Under the pieces are notes generated by a model. It was not told where the DNA came from. It was given only the letters and a program-made list of their open reading frames with translations, and searched no databases. Both the position numbers and the translations under genes were made by a program. Of a stretch of DNA of 30,222 nt, positions 16,653 through 23,072 are shown one piece after another; positions within the stretch are counted from its first letter, which is position 1; each line of letters opens with the position of its first letter. This DNA is from a virus, in the IMG/VR virus record IMGVR_UViG_3300007236_001845, positions 1 to 30,222 of that record; one strand, given 5' to 3'.

Positions 16653-17177
16653 TTGTTGTCAGATTGCAGGGCTTATCGAGGATTTATTGACCGTGTTCAG
16701 ATACATGAGATATCTGTTATTTTACACGTTGGAGTGAACAATCCAAATGATAGTATTGATATCCGTGATTCTTTTGATAGTCGAGTAATTACTTTTCATT
16801 CAGATAATTGGTCAGGTATCAAAGAAACTTATCTCGATATGAAACTTCAACCCCAACAAAATATCAGATTTGTTCCATTGGATATTTCTGAAACTGATTT
16901 GGATTCGTGGTGGAATGAAAATGAATCTGTTGACATCAACATGGTTCTTCTCGGAATTGATGGTTCAGAAAAAAATCGGTTAGTCCTGAATGGGATGACA
17001 AAATTATTGGAGAAAGTGGAATATGTAATCGCAACCGTTGGTGTTGATTCTTCTGAATATCAGGCTCTAAATAAAACACTAAAAGAACATAGATTTGAAG
17101 GTGCAGAATTAGAGAGTTATGACTCAAGATACAACATCTGTTTGTTCAAGAAAAGCAAGAAGATTCAGATAGACTAA
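16653..17177 (+). CDS. Divergent FkbM-like methyltransferase
   Basis: 174 residues. The order of elements follows FkbM methyltransferases: VILHVGVNN at 22-30 (usual DVGAN motif I), VITFHSDN at 45-52 (usual FEPxP), NIRFVPLDIS at 70-79, LDSWW (usual TLDxW), VLLGIDGSEKNRLVLNGM at 98-115 (usual LKIDVEGAE) and VEYVIATVG. Key residues are changed: D to H in motif I and the acidic FExxP replaced, so SAM binding may be lost or altered. No ATG precedes the first strand in this frame; TTG at 16653 or 16656 is the only plausible start, which is weak, so N-terminal extent is uncertain. Confidence 0.55.
   Translation: MLSDCRAYRGFIDRVQIHEISVILHVGVNNPNDSIDIRDSFDSRVITFHSDNWSGIKETYLDMKLQPQQNIRFVPLDISETDLDSWWNENESVDINMVLLGIDGSEKNRLVLNGMTKLLEKVEYVIATVGVDSSEYQALNKTLKEHRFEGAELESYDSRYNICLFKKSKKIQID
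16928..16941. repeat. Palindrome TGTTGANNTCAACA, copy 6 (spacer CA)
   Basis: Perfect copy inside the FkbM-like gene. Confidence 0.7.
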
Positions 17178-17237
17178 TGAACCACTTCCGACCCTGCTTT
17201 GACTCCCTCGATTGAGGGCTGCTTACAGGTGAACAAT

Positions 17238-17426
17238 ATGCCACTACAAAACGATACAATTTTACCAACAAATGAACTAATTGATTCCATGTCGTTTGAA
17301 TGTCCTTACTGTCAATCTATCATATTGAGATACGATAGAAGGGGCGACCATTTCATTTGGGATTGCTGGGCTTATCCTGATGCTAAGAAAAGACTATTCT
17401 TTCAGACAGGTAAAGTAAGAATATGA
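17238..17426 (+). CDS. Small CxxC protein
   Basis: 62 residues from ATG 17238, preceded by AGGTGAACAAT, a usable ribosome site. Contains CPYC near residue 22 and a DCW near 42, so at most a partial zinc knuckle. A short stem (CCCTC GATT GAGGG) lies just upstream at about 17206-17219. No family recognised. Confidence 0.55.
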   Translation: MPLQNDTILPTNELIDSMSFECPYCQSIILRYDRRGDHFIWDCWAYPDAKKRLFFQTGKVRI

Positions 17427-17467
17427 ATCATTCATAACGGTGGGTGAAATAGTATCATCTGATAACA

Positions 17468-17716
17468 ATGGCTAGAAGAGATAATCCATTGAGAGACAAA
17501 GTAATCAGAAAGTATATTCAAGAGAATCAACCATGCTCAACAACTGATATTTTATCAGGTGCAAAGTTTGCCAATGGCCGACCATTGAACCAAACAAAAA
17601 GACTCAATCTTAGTGAGAGAGAATTGATACCTTTGCTCAGAAGAAATCCATCCTTCATCGGAACTAATGTTGGTGGTCGAGGAAGGTCATGTTGGATGTG
17701 GAGAATGAGAAGATGA
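17468..17716 (+). CDS. Winged-helix protein
   Basis: 82 residues, strongly basic. Helix NPLRDKVIRKYIQENQP, then STTDILSGAKF, then NLSERELIPLLRRNPSF as probable recognition helix, then GRSCWMWRMRR as wing strand. The final C-x-x-W strand parallels the RCNLWAV of the protein at 21339, suggesting the same family. Upstream CATAACGGTGGGTG at about 17436-17449 resembles the TATA-like promoter box with its GGTGGG tail. The stop overlaps the next ATG. Confidence 0.65.
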   Translation: MARRDNPLRDKVIRKYIQENQPCSTTDILSGAKFANGRPLNQTKRLNLSERELIPLLRRNPSFIGTNVGGRGRSCWMWRMRR

Positions 17717-17832
17717 GTAAGTGCAAAGGAAGTAATTGTGAATCTGAAATTTACAAAGAAGAATTGTGTTATGAGCATTACAGAAAATACATTCATTGGA
17801 GTATTAATTTAACGACAGCAGGGCGTGTCTGA
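17713..17832 (+). CDS. Small zinc-finger protein
   Basis: 39 residues starting at an ATG that overlaps the preceding stop (ATGA). CKGSNC near 4-9 and LCYEHY near 18-23 give a C-x4-C ... C-x2-H set, a pattern common in small viral zinc fingers. The end runs through the GCAGGGC motif at 17818 and stops just before the next gene. Confidence 0.55.
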   Translation: MSKCKGSNCESEIYKEELCYEHYRKYIHWSINLTTAGRV

Positions 17833-17833
17833 A

Positions 17834-18121
17834 ATGGATGAAGGAGAAGTCGTAGAACTATTGAGACAGTCTCTTGCATCCTATCAGAATGATGACTTGG
17901 ATAAGTCCAGCCAAGAACTGAATAAGGTTCATCTTGAGGTCTATGAATCAACAACACAATATCGAGATATGACTCCCGTTGATGCTGTCAGTTTGATAGC
18001 AACTATTCGTGTTGATTTTCCAAATGATATCAACAAAGGTTCTGAATCATGGAACAGACATTATCGAGATATGCTGAGAGCGATTAGAGAATTAGCAGAA
18101 TCATATCTGAATACAGTCTGA
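17834..18121 (+). CDS. Small acidic helical protein
   Basis: 95 residues from ATG 17834; a GTG at 17825 (MSE...) is the alternative and would overlap the preceding gene. Acidic, mostly helical, no recognised motif. Preceded 16 bases earlier by GCAGGGC, the same spacing as at 20502-20518. Confidence 0.6.
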   Translation: MDEGEVVELLRQSLASYQNDDLDKSSQELNKVHLEVYESTTQYRDMTPVDAVSLIATIRVDFPNDINKGSESWNRHYRDMLRAIRELAESYLNTV

Positions 18122-18213
18122 GTTGTTAAGATGATTAGTTCTGCATTCAAGTATCTAATGAGTCAGATTCCTTTAGGAAAACTAATTCTTAAGATTTTGA
18201 TAAAATGAAATCA

Positions 18214-18228
18214 TTGATATAGGTGGGA
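18214..18228 (+). promoter_or_regulatory. TATA-like promoter box TTGATATAGGTGGGA
   Basis: Exact consensus; starts 31 bases before the ATG at 18245 in an otherwise gene-free 123-base gap. Confidence 0.55.
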
Positions 18229-18244
18229 ATAATTTGCTATCAAC

Positions 18245-18475
18245 ATGAACGCAGAAGAAACGCAAATACTGAGAAAAGCAATAGATAATTTACGAGAAGA
18301 AAAACATAGATACAAAGCAAGAGTAAATATTCTGTTGGAAGAAAATGATTTACTGAAACACATTCTTTCAATCAACAACATTCAATTGACACCCGATGTA
18401 GTTCAAGATGCTGAAAATCATTTGAGAGAATTGAGTAGAGAAATGATAGAGAAAGAAATTAAGGAGATGGAATAA
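18245..18475 (+). CDS. Small coiled-coil protein
   Basis: 76 residues, nearly all helical: LRKAIDNLREEKHRYKARVN then LLEENDLLKHILS, a leucine-zipper-like pattern, and a charged tail EKEIKEME. The C-terminal codons contain the ribosome site AAGGAGATGG used by the next gene, and the surrounding 22 bp are repeated at 18851. First gene of a five-gene cluster to 19202. Confidence 0.65.
   Translation: MNAEETQILRKAIDNLREEKHRYKARVNILLEENDLLKHILSINNIQLTPDVVQDAENHLRELSREMIEKEIKEME
18451..18472 (+). repeat. 22-bp repeat carrying a ribosome site, copy 1
   Basis: Begins GAAAGAAATTAAGG and ends GAGATGGAA; identical to 18851-18872. Codes for the end of one gene and supplies the ribosome site of the next. 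Confidence 0.7.
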
Positions 18476-18477
18476 AA

Positions 18478-18825
18478 ATGGATTATAGAAGATTATTTAG
18501 ATATTTAGTGATGATTATGATTGGTGGTTTAGGGGTGTTTAACTCCTACAAATTAGAAATAAGATACGAACCAAATACTAACTTAGAGTTATTGTATCAA
18601 AACGGTATCATTATTTCCACTTTAGTAATTATTTATTTCACACTAGCATTCTTTATTGAGATATTAGTTTCAAAAAGAATTTCAAAAAGAAAGAGAAGGG
18701 TATATCGTACATCATCTAAGAAAGAGTATGAATTGAAGAAAGTTACCTCTGTTAAACAAAAAGATGATGACACTCTTACCGCACAGGAGTTTTATGATAA
18801 AAATACAAAGGGGGAAGAAGAATGA
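18478..18825 (+). CDS. Two-helix membrane protein
   Basis: 115 residues. Two hydrophobic segments, YLVMIMIGGLGVFNS near 9-23 and IIISTLVIIYFTLAFFIEIL near 44-63, with a basic loop after the second (KRISKRKRRVYR) and a charged tail. By the positive-inside rule the tail is cytoplasmic. Two-helix proteins of this size in viruses include holins, but nothing else here supports lysis, and no endolysin is adjacent. Confidence 0.65.
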   Translation: MDYRRLFRYLVMIMIGGLGVFNSYKLEIRYEPNTNLELLYQNGIIISTLVIIYFTLAFFIEILVSKRISKRKRRVYRTSSKKEYELKKVTSVKQKDDDTLTAQEFYDKNTKGEEE

Positions 18826-18878
18826 AGTGGAAAGAATACTTTAGAAGAAAGAAAGAAATTAAGGAGATGGAAGAATGA
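18822..18878 (+). CDS. Possible 18-residue linker peptide
   Basis: Tiny frame with ATGA overlaps at both ends. Its end, KKEIKEMEE, copies the C-terminus of the protein at 18245. It probably arose when a gene end with its embedded ribosome site was duplicated, and may serve only to carry ribosomes to 18875. Confidence 0.3.
   Translation: MKWKEYFRRKKEIKEMEE
18851..18872 (+). repeat. 22-bp repeat carrying a ribosome site, copy 2
   Basis: Identical to 18451-18472, exactly 400 bp apart. A weaker third copy lies at 19025-19046 ahead of the ATG at 19050. Confidence 0.7.
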
Positions 18879-19072
18879 GCAGGTATTACAAAAGAGCGAT
18901 GAAAGCAGAAGTGTTGGAATATATGCGTGTCAAAGAGATTGGTTATGAGGAAGCATATCATGCCTTCACAAGAATGGGTCGAAGGCCATTACTAAGAACA
19001 ATGCAAGCAGTTCGTAAAGAAGTTGAAAGAAGGAAGGAGATGGAAGGGTATGAATATGAAAATACCAAGTAA
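18875..19072 (+). CDS. Small basic helical protein
   Basis: 65 residues, Arg/Lys/Glu-rich, predicted helical (VLEYMRVKEIGYEEAYHAF, MQAVRKEVERRKEME). Good ribosome site AAGGAGATGG. Its C-terminal codons hold the ribosome site of the gene at 19050. No family recognised. Confidence 0.6.
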   Translation: MSRYYKRAMKAEVLEYMRVKEIGYEEAYHAFTRMGRRPLLRTMQAVRKEVERRKEMEGYEYENTK

Positions 19073-19202
19073 TTCAATTGGATATGAAAAAAAATATTTC
19101 AGATTGCTTTTACTTTGTAGAAGATTATTGATGAACCAAATTACACTTTCAGGATTCAAAGAAGAAATAATGAAAGAACAAGAAAATGAACATCAAGAAT
19201 AA
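19050..19202 (+). CDS. Small unknown protein
   Basis: 50 residues overlapping the end of the previous gene by 23 bases. AAGGAGATGGAAGGGT precedes the ATG. Central hydrophobic/basic stretch FRLLLLCRRLL and a charged tail. Too short for a family call; the ribosome site and overlap pattern support it. Confidence 0.5.
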   Translation: MNMKIPSNSIGYEKKYFRLLLLCRRLLMNQITLSGFKEEIMKEQENEHQE

Positions 19203-19226
19203 CCTTCAACTATCTCGGATAGGATA

Positions 19227-19553
19227 GTGAAGTCAGAACATGAACGATGGCGAATGAAAAGATTTCTAGCCATCAAATATCCAAATGCTACTGAGGCACT
19301 TGCTGGTAGCAAACCAATCAATCGAGTTATGCACTTTGTAGTATGGACTAAGGCTGGCAATCGCTATGCCTTTGGTTGTCTCTCTACACAGACGCAGGGC
19401 TTTCTGAGTCAGGCTAGAGTTAAGCAGTTAGATACTGAAATGACTTCTCTCAATGAAGGAATGAATGCAATAGTTGCGACCAGCAGAATTGAGAATGTAA
19501 CTTGCAGACTTTGTTTGATGAAAATCAGAAATGCCCTGAACGAGAATCAATAA
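19227..19553 (+). CDS. Small unknown protein
   Basis: 108 residues from a GTG; an in-frame ATG nine codons later is the alternative. Beta-hairpin-like core (VMHFVVWTKAGNRYAFGC) and a C-x-x-C (CRLC) near the C-terminus. It contains a GCAGGGCTTT motif in the coding sequence. No recognised family. A perfect palindrome follows the stop by 7 bases. Confidence 0.6.
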   Translation: MKSEHERWRMKRFLAIKYPNATEALAGSKPINRVMHFVVWTKAGNRYAFGCLSTQTQGFLSQARVKQLDTEMTSLNEGMNAIVATSRIENVTCRLCLMKIRNALNENQ

Positions 19554-19560
19554 GATTCCA

Positions 19561-19574
19561 TGTTGAACTCAACA
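19561..19574. repeat. Palindrome TGTTGANNTCAACA, copy 7 (spacer AC)
   Basis: Perfect copy lying between a stop codon (19553) and the TATA-like box at 19604. Confidence 0.8.
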
Positions 19575-19603
19575 TTCCTAAAGGAATAGTCAGATTAGTA
19601 GTA

Positions 19604-19612
19604 TTGATATAG
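19604..19612 (+). promoter_or_regulatory. TATA-like box TTGATATAG
   Basis: Preceded by AATAGTCAGATTAGTA, a near copy of the motif at 1353 and 22699, and by palindrome copy 7. A start site about 25 bases downstream would give a short leader carrying GGAG before the ATG at 19660. Confidence 0.45.
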
Positions 19613-19659
19613 TGATGCTACATCCCCTAGAATGCGAAACGCACACGGAGATGACAGAA

Positions 19660-20034
19660 ATGACAACAGCAAATACAGAAAACCAAATAGAAATATTTTA
19701 CAGAAGCAGGGAATCTTGGTCGCTTGAAGGCCGTTGGGAACAACCAACAGTTGAGACACTAGATGCAACTCACATTGCACTTCCTCTTTTTGTATCTGAC
19801 CAAATAACACTAGATGATGATAACCAAGATGATGACGATATACTAGAGGACATCTATGGAACTATGAACTGCTTTAGAGGAAACCCACTATCAGTAGGAC
19901 ACCATGCTGGCGGCCATCAAGATTGGATGGAAGAAATAGGAATCGGCCACACTTCAATGTCAATATTCGATGTTGTAAGAATCAATGAAACATATTACTC
20001 ATGTCAGCCTAGTGGATGGGAATCAATTAACTGA
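19660..20034 (+). CDS. Conserved viral-type protein of unknown function
   Basis: 124 residues from ATG 19660, chosen because GGAG lies nine bases before it; in-frame starts at 19612, 19615 and 19651 are alternatives. Pattern: IEIFYRSRESW, LDATHIALPL, an Asp-rich stretch, ILEDIYGTMNCFRGNPL, then GHTSMSIFDVVRINETYYSC and GWESI. A HTSMSxxDVV block followed by a YYxC ... GWexI end resembles small proteins seen in many phages and plasmids. Function unknown. A strong terminator follows. Confidence 0.65.
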   Translation: MTTANTENQIEIFYRSRESWSLEGRWEQPTVETLDATHIALPLFVSDQITLDDDNQDDDDILEDIYGTMNCFRGNPLSVGHHAGGHQDWMEEIGIGHTSMSIFDVVRINETYYSCQPSGWESIN

Positions 20035-20053
20035 ATATTTACCTAACCAAATC

Positions 20054-20086
20054 GGGGGGATGGCTTCGGCCATCTCCCCTTTTTTT
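20054..20086 (+). terminator. Intrinsic-type terminator, TTCG loop
   Basis: GGGGGGATGGC pairs with GCCATCTCCCC (11 pairs, one G-T) around TTCG, then seven T. It lies 19 bases after the stop at 20034. The following TATTTTCAAT is shared with the terminator at 1150. Confidence 0.9.
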
Positions 20087-20517
20087 ATTTTCAATTTCAG
20101 GGTTGAACATCTTGTTCGTCAATAACCGAATCTTGTCATAACGGTTTGAGATTTCTGTTTCGTGCAGATGCGAACAATGTTGGCTTCAACATCTCAGTCA
20201 ATAACCCTCGTAATCCCGATTGATATTTGCTGGTTAATGCAGATAGGATATTCAGGGGTTGACATATGAAATCCTATCCGATAATGTGATGTCATTACTA
20301 TCTCATCTCCCAACATCACAGCCAGCACACAAATAGAGGCTGTATAGAGCCACGCTTTTCTATATCGGTGGTATGGTTTATCCTGAAATGTATTTGCGTG
20401 GCTAGGATTGGCTCTATTGATACGTTTCTGACTAATTCCGTATCTGACTCTATCCTGTGTTTTTCACAACCTTGATTATCCGCTTGACATCTTGACTAAT
20501 TGCAGGGCGTATTCAGG
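20087..20517. other. Intergenic regulatory region
   Basis: No convincing gene in 431 bases. Holds an imperfect palindrome TGTTGGCTTCAACA at 20178-20191, an inverted pair GATAGGAT / ATCCTATC around 20244-20279, the inverted-arm element copy 2 and a GCAGGGCGT motif at 20502. Confidence 0.65.
20333..20423 (+). repeat. Inverted-arm element, copy 2
   Basis: Left arm 20333-20355 contains ATAGAG and ends GCCACGC; right arm 20396-20417 begins GCGTGGC and ends CTCTAT. Both the 6-bp outer and 7-bp inner pairs are perfect. The loop has TATCGGTGGTA as in copy 1. Bases 20398-20423 repeat 6517-6542 exactly. Confidence 0.7.
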
Positions 20518-20799
20518 ATGACATCAATACCGTATTTTGTAGGCACAGGAATGAAGAGAGAAGTAAGACTTAGTGGAATCACAATGGATGTTGACGGCAA
20601 CAAGTCTCAAACATCTGTATTCCAATCATCAGATTTATTGTTGGTTAGTTGGATTAGAGAACAGATGATGATGATGGATGATATGATTACAGTTGAGATG
20701 TTTCTGATTGATAGAGATGATAATCAAAAAGTATGGAAACAAATTTCGATGAAACAGTTTCGTGAATTGCTGGTGGATTGGAGAATTAAGTTTCAATGA
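20518..20799 (+). CDS. Small unknown protein
   Basis: 93 residues from ATG 20518; an upstream in-frame TTG at 20500 is rejected because the ATG is better placed after GCAGGGCGT. Two beta-rich stretches and a Met/Asp-rich MMMMDDM. No family recognised. Convergent with the minus-strand gene at 20875, the two being separated by that gene's terminator. Confidence 0.6.
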   Translation: MTSIPYFVGTGMKREVRLSGITMDVDGNKSQTSVFQSSDLLLVSWIREQMMMMDDMITVEMFLIDRDDNQKVWKQISMKQFRELLVDWRIKFQ

Positions 20800-20822
20800 T
20801 GTTAGCCTCAACATTTCAAAAT

Positions 20823-20855
20823 AAAAAAAAGGGGATGCAGCCGAAGCCACATCCC
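20823..20855 (-). terminator. Intrinsic-type terminator, TTCG loop, minus strand
   Basis: Read on the minus strand, GGGGATGTGGC pairs with GCTGCATCCCC (two G-T pairs) around TTCG, followed by eight T then ATTTT. It lies about 20 bases past the minus-strand gene's stop and between convergent genes. Confidence 0.85.
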
Positions 20856-20874
20856 CAATTTGTTAGGTTGTATT

Positions 20875-21174
20875 TCACAGGTTACGGATATCTACGTTTC
20901 CGATTAAGTCCTCATTGTCTAGTAATGCTACAACAGTAATTGTTGCTTCCTCATATCCCCATTCGTTGTTACAAAGTACGAGTCCTTTTTGTGATAGTTG
21001 TGAGCAAACCCCTGAGATGGTTTTTCCATCTAGGTCATCACAGTAATCATCAAGCAATTGAGTCCATGCTTGGTCGCTATCGTAATCATCGCATATTTCT
21101 AAGAGTGCGATGTAAACTAATCTCTCTTTCTCGGTTAGGCCACTAATGATATCGGTTATTATTTCCTGACTCAT
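20875..21174 (-). CDS. Winged-helix-like protein, minus strand
   Basis: 99 residues from the ATG at 21174; an in-frame start ten codons upstream is less likely. TEKERLVYIALLEIC, then DQAWTQLLDDYCDDLDGKTISGVCSQLSQKG as helix-turn-helix, then VLCNNEWGYEE as wing, resembling MarR-like winged helices. Acidic for a DNA binder. It has its own strong terminator and is the second of only two minus-strand genes. Confidence 0.65.
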   Translation of the reverse strand: MSQEIITDIISGLTEKERLVYIALLEICDDYDSDQAWTQLLDDYCDDLDGKTISGVCSQLSQKGLVLCNNEWGYEEATITVVALLDNEDLIGNVDIRNL

Positions 21175-21338
21175 GGTGCTACGCACCAACCTTCCATATA
21201 TCAATGTTCTGAATCTGACTTCTCCTGTATTTCTTCCATAATTTATTCATTTCGTGCTGGAAGAAACCCGTTCATTTCTGAATGGAATTGTTGGTTGCAG
21301 GGCTTACCTTAAGAGGGTGGGAACTGAGGAACTAATCA

Positions 21339-21653
21339 ATGGTAAAACCAATCAAAGGAACAAGACGTGGTGGCAAGAGATATGCACCGAGATTGGTGAA
21401 GCAAATTATCGAGTTTTTAGGAGAAGATGGAGAAGCAACTTCACAGGAAATATATCACTTTCTGATTGGTCGAACCAAGATGTCTCCAACAAGAAATCAA
21501 CTCTCAAACATTCTCAAGAAGTCAGGATTCTTCATACCGATTGATGTTGTAAACTCAAGAAATGTAATCGGCAATAGAAGCCGTTGTAACCTTTGGGCGG
21601 TGGATGTATCTGCTGCTGAAAAGGAAGGCTTGATGGTACGTTCTGACGACTAG
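21339..21653 (+). CDS. Winged-helix protein
   Basis: 104 residues. Basic N-terminus (KGTRRGGKRYAPRLVKQI), helix EATSQEIYHFLIG, recognition helix SPTRNQLSNILKKSGFF, then strand RSRCNLWAVDV. The NQLSNILKKSGFF and C-x-x-W features link it to the protein at 17468. GCAGGGCTTAC lies 41 bases upstream and AGGGTGGG about 30 bases upstream. Probably a viral transcription regulator. Confidence 0.7.
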   Translation: MVKPIKGTRRGGKRYAPRLVKQIIEFLGEDGEATSQEIYHFLIGRTKMSPTRNQLSNILKKSGFFIPIDVVNSRNVIGNRSRCNLWAVDVSAAEKEGLMVRSDD

Positions 21654-21757
21654 AATTAGCAATAACTCAGAACTGTGTGATACTGACTCTCAATAGAAAT
21701 CGTCAAGAACAATGACTCACTACAAAAACATCGTTCTGAAATACAGATGTGATACAA

Positions 21758-22288
21758 ATGACAGACAAAGAATTAGTTCCACATACCGATGATGCATTAG
21801 TGAGATGGGTGGCAATGCTGCTGATAGAAGGAAAACGTGAATCGGAGATAAGAAGGCAGTTGAATGATAATTCAATTTTTCAGTCTCCTCTCCCCATCGA
21901 CCAATGGAATGAACTTATGTTGTTGGCTTCAACAGCAGCAGCCGATATGCGGTCAATGGTAATCAGCAGAGCAGAACTTGGGTCAACTGACTTTCTCCGA
22001 TTGGATTCTTACACAAGAAGAAAGAAGAATCTTCACAGGCTGGAAAGAATAATTGACAGGGCTGAATCTGAGGCCGATTCTGTAAGCAAACTCAACTCAG
22101 TTTCATTCATGGTTGGTGGATTGATGAAGGCTCAGGAATCTATGGATAAGTTTACGGGGGCACAAGAGGCTGTTCCACAGGTGCAAGTGAACATTGGGTA
22201 TGACCCATTAGACCAATTCAGAAACGTCATTCAGGTCGAGGCAAATAAGCCAAAACAGGTCATTGATATCTCCGATGAAGAAGAGTAA
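21758..22288 (+). CDS. Possible terminase small subunit
   Basis: 176 residues from ATG 21758; an in-frame GTG three codons upstream is the alternative. An N-terminal helix-turn-helix-like part (WVAMLLIEGKRESEIRRQLND), a long central helical region (RRKKNLHRLERIIDRAESEA, MVGGLMKAQESMDKFTGA) and a beta-rich C-terminus (QVQVNIGY) follow the order seen in phage terminase small subunits: DNA-binding, oligomerisation, then portal or large-subunit contact. No large subunit is in the window to support it. The C-terminus ends in EEE. Confidence 0.4.
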   Translation: MTDKELVPHTDDALVRWVAMLLIEGKRESEIRRQLNDNSIFQSPLPIDQWNELMLLASTAAADMRSMVISRAELGSTDFLRLDSYTRRKKNLHRLERIIDRAESEADSVSKLNSVSFMVGGLMKAQESMDKFTGAQEAVPQVQVNIGYDPLDQFRNVIQVEANKPKQVIDISDEEE

Positions 22289-22847
22289 TTTGCTGGTGAA
22301 ACTCCGTAACCAATCAGTCCGAAATTTCGTCAATTAATGATTGGGTTTTTGATATCGGGATTAGTCATAGTTGTCGAGTTCATTGACACGATGCAGGGCT
22401 TTCGGATTTATTGTCCGAATCATTGTTGGGGTCAACAAGTGGATTGATTGTTTGGATTCTGTTCTCTAATCTTATCTTTTACTTACTTCTATCAATATAA
22501 AATAATTAATTAATCAAACGAATGAGGGTAATGGCACACATATATGTCAGGGGTCTAACATATGTGTGTGTCATAGGGGGGTGGTTAGTTCGATTAATTG
22601 TTGAAAATAGACCCCCACCTATGCCCGTCAGCACCATCCCGACCACCACCACACCCGCACACTATCCGAAAAAATTACGAGCGATTTTTCACTATGTCAT
22701 AGTCAGATTCGTAATAGTATGAAACAGACTATCCCCCCCCTAATTTTTTTCAGACTCAAAACCAATCTGAGATATTTCGATTTTCAATTTTTTTTGTGAA
22801 CAAATTTTCCCTTATGTCTATTAGGGTGTGAATATCTGATTCCAATT
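22289..22847. other. Long non-coding region with inverted repeats
   Basis: 559 bases without a credible gene; a 66-codon frame at 22522 lies over the repeat structure and looks accidental. Contents: GCAGGGCTTT at 22393, imperfect palindrome TGTTGGGGTCAACA at 22424-22437, a long inverted repeat at 22531-22574 within weaker outer arms, ATAGTCAGATTCGTAA at 22699-22714, then C8, TAA and T7 at about 22731-22749. Candidate replication origin, packaging site or RNA gene. Confidence 0.55.
22531..22574. repeat. 16-bp-arm inverted repeat
   Basis: Left arm ATGGCACACATATATG (22531-22546), right arm CATATGTGTGTGTCAT (22559-22574), two mismatches, 12-base loop TCAGGGGTCTAA. Outer arms AATTAATC..CGAA near 22508-22522 and TTCGATTAATT near 22589-22599 could extend it. 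Confidence 0.7.
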
Positions 22848-23072
22848 ATGCGAGCCAAAACAGTAACCCATGTCGAATATGAAATTATACAGCACATCTT
22901 GGATGAAATAGATATCCAAAGTGTAAGAGAAGAAATGGTAACAGACAAACATTCTGAAAAGAGATTTGAGACAGGTGCAAAGAATGTATCTGACTTGATT
23001 ACAAATCTAGCCAAGAGAAGATTGCATCGGTTGCCAAAAGACCATGCAGATTATCAGGAGAAATCAGAATGA
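22848..23072 (+). CDS. Small helical protein
   Basis: 74 residues, first gene of an operon of overlapping genes running to 25713. Mainly helical and charged (EYEIIQHILDEIDIQSVREEM, SDLITNLAKRRLHRL). No family recognised. The stop overlaps the next ATG. Confidence 0.6.
   Translation: MRAKTVTHVEYEIIQHILDEIDIQSVREEMVTDKHSEKRFETGAKNVSDLITNLAKRRLHRLPKDHADYQEKSE

Noticed and set aside
18478-18825. Holin call for the two-helix membrane protein
   Set aside because: No endolysin or spanin nearby and no specific holin feature; membrane protein is all that can be said.
20169-20270. 33-codon frame in the 20-kb intergenic region
   Set aside because: No ribosome site or promoter spacing, and it overlaps palindromic DNA.
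21254-21544. Plus-strand frame containing CRAYLKRV, similar to the start of the frame at 16653
   Set aside because: The similarity comes from the shared GCAGGGCTTA DNA motif; the frame overlaps the clear winged-helix gene at 21339 in another phase.
22522-22722. Plus-strand 66-codon frame in the long non-coding region
   Set aside because: It runs through the inverted repeat and homopolymer-rich DNA, with odd composition and no ribosome site.
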